Shown piece by piece: positions 1-12,403 of a stretch of DNA of 64,000 nucleotides; positions within the stretch are counted from its first letter, which is position 1; each line of letters starts with the position of its first letter. A program made the translations under genes and the position numbers. The notes beneath the pieces were generated by a model. That model made no database searches. It saw nothing but the letters and a program-made list of their open reading frames with translations, and had not been told where the DNA came from. This stretch comes from Lamellibrachia satsuma (taxonomy: Eukaryota; Annelida; Polychaeta; Sabellida; Siboglinidae), in assembly GCA_033239005.1 (NCBI GenBank), contig BSQZ01000068.1:2614001-2678000 (forward strand). Reading direction: 5' to 3'.

Positions 1-970
1 TAGTCCACCCACAATGTGTACAATTGATCAAATTCGATGTTTTTCATAATTTTTTTCATTAAATAAGAAACATTGTCCAAACCAAGCACAACAAATCTCA
101 TGTAGAAGCTACTAATTTAAAGTTGTCAATATAAAGTGAAGACTAACTATAATGGGTGAACTTTTGTCGGCCAAATTACATATATATATATATATATATA
201 TATATGGGTTTCTAAGCACGGGCCATTCTATATGATAAACTGTTTGGGTGGTCATCATTTCTGTGTTGTATTTCTATGTTCATTAACATAATGTTATATT
301 TCCAATGCCCCTAAAAATCCCATGAATGTCAAGACACCACATGACTGAGTTCACCAGTCCACGAGTGGGCCATGAGTGATGCTGGGTGAAATGACATTTG
401 ATAGAAGAAAAAAAAAACAGAAAATAAAATGCAGCAACTCATCAAAACTATGCAGGCTGGCAAATTATGAAATGATGAACCTTAATGTTAGCCATTTCAG
501 AAACAGACTGAACAATGACGAAGCAAACAGACAAGCTGTTGAAGAGGAAGTGAAAGGAAGCACTTCTCAAAGCAGCAACACATACAACCAACAGTGCAAA
601 TTCAAGTAGAACACTGGCAAGTTTATAATTTGGACCTAATTTTCAATATGTGACTGATAACTGGGTCAGAATAATGAACAAATAACTCTCAGTTGTGCAA
701 CTAAAGAAAAACTGGTGCCATTAAATTTTGAGCAATATATAATATATTTCAAGCAAACTGCTCATTATTTTGAACAAATGAAAACTAAATCATGACATCT
801 TTTTGTCTTTACAATGATCAGAAATTGTATGTTATCTGTCAAAATCATTGGGAAACTAAAGGCACAGAATCACACAAATATTTGCTCTGTAGGCATTCCC
901 AGAGGAACATCATTGAATGGAAATGACTGCATGCATAGACAAAAACCAATATAAAGAAATATCAACTCAC
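1..970. other. Non-coding: chimaerin intron at left edge
   Basis: This is downstream, in gene sense, of the chimaerin exon ending at 971, so it should be intron leading to the C1-domain exon outside the window. No C1-like Cys/His pattern was found on either strand. The 77-codon frame at 376-609 is Lys/Asn-rich with no family signature and is treated as chance. A TA dinucleotide tract lies at 179-205. Confidence 0.6.
179..205. repeat. (TA)n microsatellite
   Basis: About 13 uninterrupted TA units lie inside the chimaerin intron. Confidence 0.95.
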
Positions 971-1460
971 GGGTCCATCTGTATTCGTCGCATGACTTAC
1001 ACATCCGTCTGGTATGACAGTGCTGCCTTCTTGTGGTTGCTCCAACACAGTTTGCGACAACGATGGTGTAATAATCGTCGCTGGTGCACTAACAATAGTG
1101 ACATTGTGTCGCGACTCAGAGAACTTTGACACTCGACCTTCAACTGGCAAACTTGCTCTACTGTTGCCAAGTGACCCGGAACCCAAGTTGACATTTGGTG
1201 ACCGAGTCACTACAGTGCTGCCCCCTGATTTTGATCGTGGAACCAGACAGCACTTCTTGTGTGTGTTGTATGCCACATAGGGTGATTCAGCGTAATTTGA
1301 TTGGCTGGATAAGGCAGCTATATAATCAGCAGCCTTAGACTCCAGGTAGAATGTAATAAGTCCATCAGCCACCAAGTCTTGCACTGTGTCAAAGCGTTTC
1401 TCACCAACATAGTGTTGGCCATCATAATACAATTTGAAGTTTTTTGTGACACCCTCAAAT
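971..1460 (-). CDS. CHN: Chimaerin exon 6: SH2 C-terminal half plus linker
   Basis: Chimaerins are diacylglycerol-responsive GTPase-activating proteins for Rac with SH2, C1 and RhoGAP domains. This exon opens after a CAG acceptor and completes an Arg codon. It then reads FEGVTKNFKLYYDGQHYVGE and continues to VADGLITFYLESKAADYIA, which closely matches the second half of the vertebrate chimaerin SH2 domain. After the domain comes a Ser/Thr/Val-rich linker of 113 residues up to a GTGAGT donor at 970-965, phase 0. Vertebrate chimaerins have a shorter SH2-C1 linker, so the length is unusual. Reading through the donor meets a stop two codons later, which supports the exon end. The C1 and RhoGAP exons must lie left of the window. 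Family assignment is very secure. Whether it is CHN1-like or CHN2-like cannot be said, and most invertebrates have a single gene. Confidence 0.93.
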
Positions 1461-2542
1461 CTGAAACAATTAAAAAAGAAAATGGTACAATTATAAAATT
1501 TTCTGAAAACTAGCTTTAAACGATTACCAAAGTGGCAAAACAAAAATAAACCAAAAGAAAATTGTCAGAATGATAAGTCTTGGCAAATAGAAAACACATA
1601 CTGATTACTATACAAGTCTTGAAATTCTGAAATAGGAAGACTTGTTAAAAATACAGGAGCTGAAATTGTACTATAAATATATGCATAGCAAACTACCAGC
1701 ATATCTTAAAAATGTACCATTCTACCCACAAACAGATATACACGACCATTATACACAAAGTAGAAGTCAGATAAGAACTTTCAGTGCAACACACGAATTT
1801 ACCACAACATGTATTACATATAACATGCCTCGCACAATAAATAGCACACCCAAGGAAACCATGCAAACGATAATACATATAGCATACAAGGTTTTTCCAA
1901 TTATGTTAAATATATAAAGATAATTGTTTGATACAACACTACTACATATGTGCACAATAAAGAAAAATGCCTATTACATTATTCATTAGAATAAATAACA
2001 CTGCCACTAGTTGCAATAAGAATATAATATTTTCAGTTTAATCCATTGTCTACAGTTCATTAGTGTCCTTCGAATAATTTTATTCATGCCAGAAATTATT
2101 ATTCCACCTTTTATTTTATTAATATTAAAAAAAATAACAATAGGCACACATCCTTATTGTTTTTTAATGTGTCCCACACTATATATCTAACCTTTTTCAA
2201 ACAAGGAGAATTGAGAAAACAGCCAAGTAAAATCATCTACTATTAATGTGCAATATTCAGAAGGTCCATGTGTCATGAAATCAACATTGCTAATCTTCTA
2301 TAACATAACCAGTATGTGATCACTAAAATCAGCATTAGGAAATAACAATTTTATTAAGTAACATTTTGTTACCTGTTATGTAAACGTTTACAACTTACAG
2401 TTTTTGTACAGCAAAAACAATACAACAAAGGAAACATTCATATTCTATGCATCATAATAAACAGTGCTACACAGAGAAATACCAATAATATCTTGAACTT
2501 GTCAATTCTGCATCGTCCACCCCAGTTTGGCCCATCACTCAC
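1461..2542. other. Chimaerin intron 5
   Basis: AT-rich intron between two SH2 exons. Nothing coding or repetitive was recognised. The short open frames at 1642-1955 on both strands overlap each other and have no family signature. Confidence 0.7.
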
Positions 2543-2659
2543 CTGATGGCCAGGGTGAATTGACCAGGGGCGCGAAGACTCTCTCGTATCAGGTAGCTGC
2601 CCTCTCCTCCAATGGTCAATAGAAAATCTGCATTTTCCCGTGATATGGCACCATGATAT
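2543..2659 (-). CDS. CHN: Chimaerin exon 5: SH2 N-terminal half
   Basis: A 117-bp exon with a TTAG acceptor and a GTGAGT donor. It encodes [14 protein letters not shown] and then [20 protein letters not shown], the start of an SH2 domain. YLIRES is the FLVRES-type phosphotyrosine pocket and the Arg is present, so phosphotyrosine binding should be retained. The first base completes a Gly codon from the previous exon and the last two bases form an Arg codon with the next exon. Both phases agree exactly with the neighbouring exons. Too short to stand out as an open frame; recognised by its protein similarity to CHN1/CHN2. Confidence 0.95.
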
Positions 2660-3107
2660 CTAACAAAAAAGATTTCATTTAGCTCATATATAATATTTAC
2701 GTTTGGTCACTGTAAAATTGGAATTTTAAATAAATGTTTCCAAATAAGTACTCATCACACGTGATGTGAAAGTAGCAAGGAAAGCCATTTCAGAAAATAT
2801 TACAATCCAGCTAAATTGCAGATAAATACGTTTTATTCAACTTGAATGCGTCAAGTAAAATGCATCTCTAACAAAACAAAGAACATTCAAAAATGAGCAA
2901 ATGTTTACACTGACACAGGTTTGATTGATAAATCATTCATTGTTGCCAGCTGACAAAGCACAACCCAAATTGGCAGTGTTTTATTATGTTTCACAGTTTT
3001 TGGTGGAATAAACAATGCCAGTATCATGATCACTCTCTCGTGCTAAGAGTTGCTCAAAAGATTATTTAAAGGTCTTATCTTCAAATAATAAATAACAAAC
3101 TCCTTAC

Positions 3108-3139
3108 CCCCTTCCATAATATGGAGGTCGATTGGGAAT
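3108..3139 (-). CDS. CHN: Chimaerin exon 4: micro-exon before SH2
   Basis: A 32-bp exon encoding IPNRPPYYGR plus two bases of Gly, with a CAG acceptor and a GTAAGG donor. It aligns with the vertebrate stretch VENRPKYYGRE just before the SH2 domain. Flanking phases fit (0 in, 2 out). At 32 bp it would be missed by most gene finders. Confidence 0.92.
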
Positions 3140-4257
3140 CTGGAAAAACAAATTAAAATTATACATTTCTACAGCAAATATGTTAACATTTAGTAATATT
3201 TCTTATCTTAAAAGTCTTCCAAATATCATAACAGTTCCAGTACTCAACATCACTTACTCCATCTCCGGTCAGGCAAAATTGGCTGTGTACATCACTTGCC
3301 CAATCGGGCACACAGAATGAAAGATGGGTCTATGTGGCCACTCGCCCAATTAAATGGGACAATATTGCCAAAATGTTGATACTTTCCGTATGCAAAGTCT
3401 ACTGCTGTTATAACAGACGGAGCACACATCAATGTTTAAGGATGTTAGTAGTTAAGAGGACAGATTTGTAGTCAGGTGAAAATGTAAATACACCTCAGTG
3501 TTCCTTTTCAAAGGGATCATTTTGACGCCATCATCACACCAATGCACACACATTTATATCCTCAAATGTCAACATTTAATGCTGTAAAAACAAGCAGAAA
3601 ACTACAAATTCATCTTCAACAGTAATGCCTATGGCACTTTCTTGTCTAACCTTGAAACTTCCATAAGCACATTTTATTGAGTGAAAAATCTACATTAACT
3701 TGCATAAAATATATGCATAATTTACAAAATATCAGTGTTGCATTGCGGGAGTTGTTGTACAACCTGCACAATTGCACAGCAACGGTTCCTGCATGACAAG
3801 GTCAACCAATCAGTGCTAATGTTTTTAAATTACACACATATTTTTGTCAAATTAATATTGATTTCTCACAAAATGGTAGGTTGTGAACAGATATAGATAT
3901 GTTAGGAGAAGCCCATCAACAAAGTGTGACTGGTTTTCATGGTTCACAATGTGCAACATTGTTTGTAATGTCTACCCTTAAAAGGACAATGCCATTTAAA
4001 ATTTACCACATGGATATTTCTATAAAATATAAAAAATTACAGACCACTTATATTTTGATGAAATGTTTTATTTTAAAATGTTCCAATGGTAAAAGTAACA
4101 ATAGTGTGTGGTGAAAAAAATGTACATAATAAAATCCAGTGAAATGCTAATTGACTAAAACTTTGTTCATTGATTCTGGTCAGTGAATTTATTTGTTGAT
4201 AAGACACCTAGACATGGTAGCATTGTAAATGTATGTTTGGTTTGTCAGTGTGCGTAC
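3140..4257. other. Chimaerin intron 3
   Basis: AT-rich intron. Frames at 3132-3320 and 3899-4114 on the plus strand have no recognisable product. No transposon ends were seen. Confidence 0.6.
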
Positions 4258-4313
4258 CTCTCGTTGGCACACAATCCTCTTTGGCTTTGGTGCTTGTTGC
4301 TGCAAATGATATA
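4258..4313 (-). CDS. CHN: Chimaerin exon 3
   Basis: A 56-bp exon encoding YHLQQQAPKPKRIVCQRE, preceded by two bases that complete a Leu codon with the previous exon. It matches the vertebrate segment YLYQLQQEAP.P.RI upstream of the SH2 domain. Acceptor CAG, donor GTACGC; phase 1 in, phase 0 out, agreeing with both neighbours. Confidence 0.94.
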
Positions 4314-4620
4314 CTGCAAACAAGATTCATTTTCCAGTCAACCATAATGAGATGACATTTTATGTGACAGACATTATCATCACAATTTGCAATTAAGGTT
4401 CAGACAAGCACTGCTGCAACACTGTCAGTGTGTTTTGCAGTTATAGCTTCAAAGTAAGGATGCATTTATAAGCCACTTCACATTCATATAATATATGTAT
4501 GTCTGGGGATCAGTGGATAAATTAATAGCAATGGGCTTTATTACCATAAACTAAGTAAGCATGATGTCACAATCCAACATGTATTACACGTCTTCGCACT
4601 TCAGTGAACTGCAGTACACA

Positions 4621-4676
4621 TCACATTCTCATCAAGATTCTCATCGAAATTCTCATTGACATTCTCATCAACATTC
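4621..4676. repeat. Short tandem repeat, 15-bp unit
   Basis: About four imperfect copies of a 15-base unit around CATTCTCATCAA, inside the intron between chimaerin exons 2 and 3. Confidence 0.7.
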
Positions 4677-4819
4677 AGCATCTTAGCTAACTTGCTTAAA
4701 TACACCAGTGATGTATCAACTGGTGATGAAGGTCATGAATAACATATTATATTTGACTACCACAGTAATCAGTAAATATAAGTTGTAATAAATACCAGAG
4801 CATGGTAAACTCTACTTAC

Positions 4820-4861
4820 AGTAAGATTTCCACAGTGGTATCTGGAGTACCTCGTCATCTT
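4820..4861 (-). CDS. CHN: Chimaerin exon 2
   Basis: A 42-bp exon, TTTTCAG acceptor and GTAAGT donor. It encodes DDEVLQIPLWKSY with two leading bases and one trailing base. WKSY followed by LYHLQQ across the splice is the conserved chimaerin N-terminal motif (vertebrate PPVWKSYLYQLQQ). The two leading bases require an upstream exon ending in phase 1, which the candidate first exon at 16387-16399 supplies. Confidence 0.93.
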
Positions 4862-5061
4862 CTGAAAATCAAAGTCATTTTCACATTAAATAACTATTAC
4901 TCATCATTCAGTAGGTCAATGGTTGAACTATCATGAATAAGCCAATGGCTTCCTTGTCCACCTGAAGCTCAGTGATATGGATGGCAATCTTGTTACATCT
5001 TGTTAAATCAGTTGGACAAAAACAACAAAATACAAACTAAATGTTCACAGATATCAGACAA

Positions 5062-5451
5062 TTTATCTCAGAATTGCTTGCCTGTCAGATCATGTATCTC
5101 AAGAGTGGTAATTGATGCCAGTCAGATCATGTATCTAGGAGTGGCAGTTGATGCCAATCAGACCATGTATCTCAGAGTGGCAGTTGATGCCAGTTAGACC
5201 TTGTATCTCAGAGTGGCAGTTGGTGCCAGTCAGACTTTGTATCTCAGAGTGGCAGTTGATGCCAGTCAGACCATGTATCTCAAGATTGGCAATTGATGCC
5301 AGCTAGATCTTGTATCTTAAAGTGGCAGTTCATTCCAGTCAGACCTTGTATCTCAATACTGGCAGTTGATGCCAGTCAGACCATGTATCTCAAGATTGAC
5401 AGTTGATGCCAGTCATACCATGTATCTCAATAGTGACAGTTCATGGCAGTC
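5062..5451. repeat. Minisatellite, ~37-bp unit (left part)
   Basis: About ten degenerate copies of a 36-37-bp unit containing ATGCCAGTCAGACCATGTAT. The array is interrupted at 5460 by a hAT element and resumes at 9192, so it was one array before that insertion. Not coding: unit length and indels shift the frame. Confidence 0.9.
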
Positions 5452-5703
5452 ATACCATGCAGGACTGGGTCCAATTACACAAAATTATATCAATTACAAT
5501 TACATAATTTTTTTATTTCAATTACAATTACAAATACAGTCATAATTTTCAAAAGCAATTACAATTACAATTACACTGTTTCAATTTCAATTACAATTAC
5601 ATTATGCGGAACATATATTCCGCATTTGTTAATTATGTATTTTTGCGCGTTTTGCTGAATTTCAATATTTTGTACACAATTGATAAACAAATATAACGGT
5701 AAT

Positions 5704-7271
5704 CGTTGCCGGTGATCTCGGCCTTTCAGGATCTCGGCCTGAGTGATCTCGGCCTGTTTTGGTGAACTCGGCCTGTTCTGGTGAACTCGGCCAGTGACTT
5801 CAGCCTGTGCGGCAGTGAATTCGGCCTTTACAGCAGTGATCTCAGCCTGTCTTTTATTACGGGCCTTGTTATAGTAATGTAGACCACATTTATCGATACA
5901 AGAAGTTGTATCGTATATTTATTGTTACGATAAACAATGTTCAATGCAATAAAGATGCTTTTTACGATCGGTCTGGATCTTATTCTTAGTCGATATAGGT
6001 GTCACAATGACGTCACAAATATAATATCCCATTAACATTTACCATGCATGCAGTAATCAGTTTTTAAATGTTATTTGTACGTTAAAAAGGTGGATGTCAT
6101 AATAATGTGCTTCCTACTCTTGCTTTGTTTTATGGAGCTGATCTTTTCATTTTGTCTATCTTTGATTTGTGTGAGTAAAGAGTGTGTAGAAGCAGGCAGT
6201 AGTCATTGGCTTTCTGCTCTTGCATTGTTTCATTGAGCAGATCTGTTCATGTTGTTTGTCTGAACATGGCTTCCTTTTGATGTTGTCAACGAGTAGGCCT
6301 ACAAAAGCGTAAATTATGCCCTACTAATTGCGTGGGAGACCAAATCGACGTGGGCCGAGGTAAGAGCGACGTGTTCTATAAAGATGATTGGTCAGAATGG
6401 GCTACGATTGGTAAGAATTGTAGCCGCCACCTAGCTTTATAAAGAGGGGAATATCGAGGACTCAGCTCTGGATTTACTTACAAGTATGATGTTTGAATTG
6501 TTTGTGAAAGTACGACTATAAGAGTTTAATAGTTAATAAAAATACGACTACAAGATTTTTATTACCGCTCACTATTATGCAAATCCTGCATTTTTTGTAA
6601 ATTCAAGTGGCTGGCACGAGAGCACACAACCCGTAATTATATAAAGTTATCACTTTTAAATCATTGCATATTGCTTCAAATGTGTTAATCGATGTGTTTT
6701 TGGACTAAAACCAGTCATTGTCTTCTTGGCAGGTGCACACACCGGTACCACCGCCGCCGCCGCCACGATCGCCACCATCGCCAACCCGTCTGTCACAGGC
6801 ACCTAACAACACGGCAAATGTGGGCGCTGGTGACGTCAGCATTGACACTGCAACCTCAGTTTAATAACCCTGATGCAACCTACAAACTTTACAAATTTAG
6901 TACATGTGTAAGGACAAATTTTATTCAAACCTGAAAAAAAATATTGCCATCTTCATTTTAGGTAACGTCATGTAGTCCAAATATACAAGGACCAAAAGAT
7001 CACACAGTAATATCAATATTTCTTACGTCCATATATGAAAATGTGAGCTGAATGTTCTTCAGATCGAAATCACCCTGCGACTGGTGTCAGAGGGTAAACT
7101 GAGAAGGCACCAGAAAGACATTTCAAAACTGGCAGGGGAAGGTTGCCATGCAGTAGGACCTGTATCGATCTAGGGACAAGACAGCGATGCAGTGGCTGAA
7201 GACATTTGCCCGATTGTATGGCCCATTAAGTGTGCTCTCTCCAAACAGTTGCCTATCTTTCTACTCCACTT

Positions 7272-7307
<36 letters not shown>

Positions 7308-7313
7308 GTAGAA

Positions 7314-7362
<49 letters not shown>

Positions 7363-8340
7363 GTTATATATAATTCATATATTATATTGTATTCATGATT
7401 TTATATTATGATTACGATTTAATTGTACTGTGTGGTATATGGTTATAATAAATTTTTTTTATTTCTAATTCTTTCTTGGTTGGTTTCCCCCATCTTTGCT
7501 GTTATTGTGTTGATTAGATTTAGAATTGCATAGGTTACGTCACAACATTTATGTATTGATTTTGAGGAAATTATAAATAAAAATACAAACTTTCTACATT
7601 ATGTCTTTTGTCTTCTGCAAACTAGCCATGATTCCGAGTCGGAACATTGTCCCACTCAAATAACGAAAATAAATATATATCTACATTATAACCAACAACT
7701 GTCTATAAATAATATATATACTATGATATCAGTACACATCAATGGACTGTACATACCTGTACTAATAAAATATTACTTAGAACTGATTACTTAAAATGGC
7801 TTTATTTAGCCCGCAAAATTTGCCGATGATAATTTATAGTTTTGATTTATATATTTAAATATGTCGGACATAACTATAATAAAAAGGCCTGTTATAGAAA
7901 CAGGCCGAGATTGCTGTCAAAAATAAGTCAGTTCGACCATGCACCATACAATATTGAACATTATTGAGTCGAGTATATATATCAGTTATCACAATACATA
8001 ATCAACGTTTTATTTTACAAACACTTATTTCTGGCCAACATCACACCCTCAAACAGGCCGAGATCACTGACTAGACAAGAAGAAGCTTTATCTAACGTCG
8101 GTTTTTATAGAAAATTACAGGCCGAGATCACTGCTGCACAGGCCGAGTTCACTGTCGGACACTTATTTCTGGCCAACATCACGCCCTCAAACAGGCCGAG
8201 ATCACTGGCTACACAGGCCGAGATCACTGCTGTACATGCCGAATTCACTGCCGCACAGGCCGAGGTCACTGGCCGAGTTCACCAAAACAGGCCGAGATCA
8301 CTCAGGCCGAGATCCCGAAAGGCCGAGATCACTGTGAAGC
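5704..8340. mobile_element. Nested element with inverted arrays of GGCCGAGATCAC motifs
   Basis: The 8-mer ACGGTAAT occurs at 5696-5703 and again at 8341-8348, which would be an 8-bp target duplication. Inside it, the left end carries a run of GTGATCTCGGCCTG-like units. The right end carries the same run in opposite orientation (about 8180-8335), giving imperfect inverted arms of about 150 bp. A direct duplication around CACTTATTTCTGGCCAACAT (8024 and 8158) extends the right arm. The centre holds TA microsatellites and no open frame with a recognisable product. It may be a hAT-like non-autonomous element, but the outermost eight bases of the arms match poorly, so the class is tentative. Confidence 0.6.
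7271..7372. repeat. (TA)n microsatellite pair
   Basis: Two long TA tracts separated by a short spacer, inside the nested element. Confidence 0.95.
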
Positions 8341-9191
8341 ACGGTAATGTTTGTACATTTTGTTGAATTGTGACTTTGAATTATACTAAATAAAAAGATA
8401 GCCGTTTAAAACATATTTTTATTATATAAAAATACAATGCAATATCCAGACATAATCCTACAGGACATGTTCCAATGCAGACGTTTATCCGTGCGCATTT
8501 CTTAAATTTTTCTTTGGAAAATACTAATAATAGGGTTTGATGTGTTTACTTTGAGGTTGTAGCTCCTGCTCTAAGCTAACATTCTTAATTAGTCTGCCCT
8601 TTGCTTTGTGTGAGTTGGGAATGGGAAGAGAGGCCATATAAACGGTCCTTGCCACCTGACCTGTCTCCAGCCCACCACAACACAAGGGGTGTAATTGGCT
8701 TGCTAACTCTGCAATGTTTCATTGAGCTGATATTTTCTGAAGCAATATCAGGCTACAGGTCTTTCCATGTTGTTTGAATACCAGCTTAGCCTTTGTCTGA
8801 CAATGTCTGTGCATTGTTTATTGCTTCCTGGCTGTTACCAACTTACTGAAAAGGCTAATTGCTAAGGCTACCCACCACTAGCACCACTGACCAGTACCCA
8901 CCAGACAGTGAATACAGAGACTTAAATATAAATATATAAGCAGGTGTTATTATTAGTCTTGATTTTCAACTCATGTGAGACTTAAATTATATTTTTATTG
9001 ACAATTCGTTCAGGTAGTTTGTGATATGAAATGTACTGTAATTGATTGTAATTGAAATAAATTTTCAATTATACAAAATATAACAATTACAATTACAGCA
9101 ACATTTTGAAACCATAATCAATTACAATTACAATTACACAATTTTGCTGTAATCAATTACAATTACAATTACATAATTGGACCCAGCCCTG

Positions 9192-9535
9192 ATACCATGT
9201 ATCTCAAGATTGACAGTTGATGCCAGTCATACCATGTATCTCAAGATTGACAGTTGATGCCAGTCATAACATGTATCTCAATAGTGACAGCTGATGCCAG
9301 GATGCCAGTCAGACCATGTATTTCAGAGTGGTAGTTGATGCCAGTCAGACCTTGTGCATCAAGATTGGCAGTTGATGCCAGTCAGACCATGTATATCAGA
9401 GTAGCAGTTGATGCCAGTCATACCATGTATATTAGAGTGGTAGTCGATGCCAGTCAGATCATGTATCTCAGATGATGCTAGTTAGACCTTGTATCTCAGA
9501 GTGGCAACTGATGCCAGTCAGATCTTGTATACACT
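9192..9535. repeat. Minisatellite, ~37-bp unit (right part)
   Basis: Continuation of the array at 5062-5451 after the hAT insertion. About nine copies, the first beginning with the duplicated target ATACCATG. Confidence 0.88.
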
Positions 9536-9755
9536 GTATATATACCAGGTTGGCATGGATGCCACACCATTCTGTATAATATGGGTGATGGGGATTATCA
9601 CAGGTATATATATTATCAACCATTGGTTATCACCCATTGTATAATTTGATGTTGTCAGGCATCTTATACATGTATGGCCTTCTGCACTGTTCCATTGAGA
9701 ACCCTCTGAGAAGCTTCTAGATCTGCTGTGTGATGACAGTGAGGCTGTGAACACC

Positions 9756-9878
9756 AGATGGCCTCTTCATATGACACAGCAATCTGATAGTGAGAGATTA
9801 GTGATCCCATCAACAGATGGCCTCTTCATATGACAGAGCAATCTGATAGTGAGAGATTAGTGATCGCATCAACAGATT
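9756..9878. repeat. 59-bp tandem duplication
   Basis: Two nearly identical copies of a 59-bp unit beginning AGATGGCCTCTTCATATGAC, differing at about two positions. Confidence 0.9.
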
Positions 9879-11251
9879 GCTAGCAAAACTGTCAAACACA
9901 AAAATTTATTGTAGAGGTAAAATAACTGGATATGCCATATTTCACTTACATTTGTCAAATTACAAATGCATGACATTGCATGTACAAAATACCTGACATT
10001 TATTAAGAAACTTTCATATCCCTGACATACAGCTGACTGCAAGTCACACGCACACATGCAAACAAACAAAACAAAACAAGTCATATATGCACATTATGAA
10101 AAAGTAAAAACTTTTTTGTGCTCGATTGCAAAATTTGCCATGCTGGCTGGTGATGTACATTCTAACCACAGATGATACGTGGACCACGTACTGGTACTTA
10201 AATAGGCTGATTTTGTGCATCTTAAATTATATTTGACTTTTCACAGAAGCTCATAATTGATGTTCATACTTAGGCAAATAGCCAAATACAAATATTTGAT
10301 ATGCTTGAACATGCACATTTTATTATCTTAATATTGGTTATGTATGTATGTATGTATGTATGTATGTATGTATGTATGTATGTATATATATATAAAATAT
10401 AGTATTTATTTAAAAAATATTCTAGACAATTTTATGTATTTTATGTAAATCTGATGGACACAACCTGACACTGCACGTAGATATCATGATGGAGCAGGTC
10501 ATTAAAAGACATTGATGACACTAAAGTATTGATGTAGTCCATGGTATGGTAATGAAGAGAGCATCCAGCAGTGAGCAGGCAGGCAAGGGGTAGCTGTATT
10601 GATTGTAGTATAAGGCATATGTTGACACAGCCAGGGAAGATGTGATATCTTCACATCAGCATCATTCAAAACAACGGTCATTCACAAGATACACCAATTG
10701 TGGCTGTTTAGCAAGATAAAAACTGCATTATTAGGAAGCAAGATAAAAACTGCATTATTAGGAAGCTTATTGGGGTTAATTTTGAGGTTATGGTGCAGGA
10801 TGAGAGACCTGCTCCCCCACTGGCACCCTACAGTGGTCACTGGGATGGTTTGGCTAGGACTGTCAGTGGGCCTTCAGTTACTGCCACTGGTTGTTAGCCA
10901 GTTGTTACTGCTGCAGCATACACTTCACAGGATGAACACCATCTGTCATGGGTGGCAGTCAGGGCACAGGTCTCACCACAGATGTCACATTCTCAGAAAC
11001 AGCTATCTATGCCTAAGCGTGTAGGAGCCAGTATGTACACACATACACACATATGTACATACGTGAGTACATACAATGATACATACGGGTCATTCCGTGT
11101 CAAATCAAACAATTTTCAAAAGTTGATATCTCAGAATTTGCTGAAATTTTAACCAATGAACAAATAACCACACCTGAGCACTTCTGCAAAAGATCTAAGC
11201 ATTTACATGAAAATTGTGTATGTAATGTCCTATAATATGAACAGGGGATGA
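9879..11251. other. Chimaerin intron 1, mostly unique
   Basis: Contains a (TATG)n microsatellite at about 10337-10384 and a 27-bp direct duplication at about 10712-10766. Near 11090 the motif GGTCATTCCGTGTCAAATCA may be the end of a decayed DNA transposon, with a loose inverted counterpart near 11868. No coding region was recognised; the 108-codon frame at 10698 is an artefact of the duplication. Confidence 0.5.
10337..10384. repeat. (TATG)n microsatellite
   Basis: About eleven tandem TATG units. Confidence 0.95.
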
Positions 11252-11253
11252 TA

Positions 11254-11696
11254 CCGTGTTGTTCCCTATAGCAAGTGCAAAGGCTTGGGTGCATGTCTAT
11301 TAGTTCTCAAACATGGCCCAAATCATGATCTGGCACTATGGGTGAAATCAGCCTCTAAATCAGACTGGTAGCTATTCCGCAGTGTGGCGCCACTGTGAAC
11401 TATGCAAAGAATGCGGGGCGGTTCTAGGGAATGACACATGAACCATGTCATTGATCACCGATCTATTTCATAACTTGCGCTTGTTTTGCGTGATGTATTT
11501 TGTCCAATCTAAAAACACACACTATGAATTATTTCTAAAGAGTCCGCAAGGTGACGCCAGCCGCAGCGCAGTACTGCTGTCATTTGCGTTTAGCGTGCCT
11601 TCACTCCTGAAAATCTACGTTTTTGCGCATGGCTTCACTTTTCAAAAAGGGGGTGTGCGTCTATTAGGAAGTGCGCTATTATAGAGAACAACACGG
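11254..11696. mobile_element. MITE flanked by TA, ~443 bp
   Basis: Inverted ends CCGTGTTGTTCCCTATA (left) and the complement of CCGTGTTGTTCTCTATA (right) are bounded by TA on each side. TA duplications fit a Tc1/mariner-type non-autonomous element. No transposase. Confidence 0.65.
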
Positions 11697-12403
11697 TAAG
11701 TGCCCAAAAACGCACCCGCTATTTTTTTCTGTTTTCATGTGAGCATTCATAACTGGAGAAGTTTACAAGCTACATATCTGAAATTTCAAACTACATATCT
11801 GAAGTAACATATTATCTGTACAAAATTCAAGAATGATAGGACAAAGGACAATGGGTATACCGGGTGCACGGAAATGGAAAAAAAAAATTTCCCCAATAAG
11901 GATTTCAGCAGCAGTCTGTATTTCATTGTTGTGTTACAGTACAATGTCCAAATTGCCACCATCTATTGTCAGGGTACTGGCAATAACCTATTAGTTCTGT
12001 AGGCTTCTTGTTGCTATACTTTCAGAATAATTTAGCCTAAAACTAACCTTTTCTATATTTTACAAATTTCAGTACCCAAAACGAGAATGTCAAACAAGTC
12101 CTACAACAACCATTTTTTAACCATGCATAGTCCTTTATTAGGTAAACAACATGTTAAAATTTGAGGTTGGTGTTCATTCTCATTTAATTTATACTGCAGC
12201 TGAAAGTCACTGTTCTGCCCAATTACGCTTTCTCCAAAATTGGTCAAAAATATCCAAAATAAATGTGGCACCATCATGAAACTGTAATATGTCAGCGACA
12301 AGTTATCAACGGAGTAGTTCAGTTCCTATGTCATAATTCAGGATGAGATTTATTGAAAAAACTGTTGGATGAAAAATTCTATTACAATTGTATAACTTTG
12401 TGC

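Larger units (their letters stand above)
5460..9191. mobile_element. hAT-type non-autonomous DNA transposon with nested insert
   Basis: The ends are imperfect terminal inverted repeats, CAGGACTGGGTCCAATTA at left and the complement of CAGGGCTGGGTCCAATTA at right. They are flanked by a perfect 8-bp target duplication ATACCATG (5452-5459 and 9192-9199). CAGGG-type ends with an 8-bp duplication are diagnostic of hAT elements. Both subterminal regions contain many CAATTA/AATTAC repeats. No transposase frame is present, so it would depend on a partner. A second element at 5704-8340 accounts for most of its length; without it the element is about 1.1 kb. Confidence 0.88.

Noticed and set aside
6692..6934. 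80-codon His/Arg-rich frame in the nested element
   Set aside because: Low-complexity from a CCGCCGCCG/CGCCACCAT run; no transposase motif.
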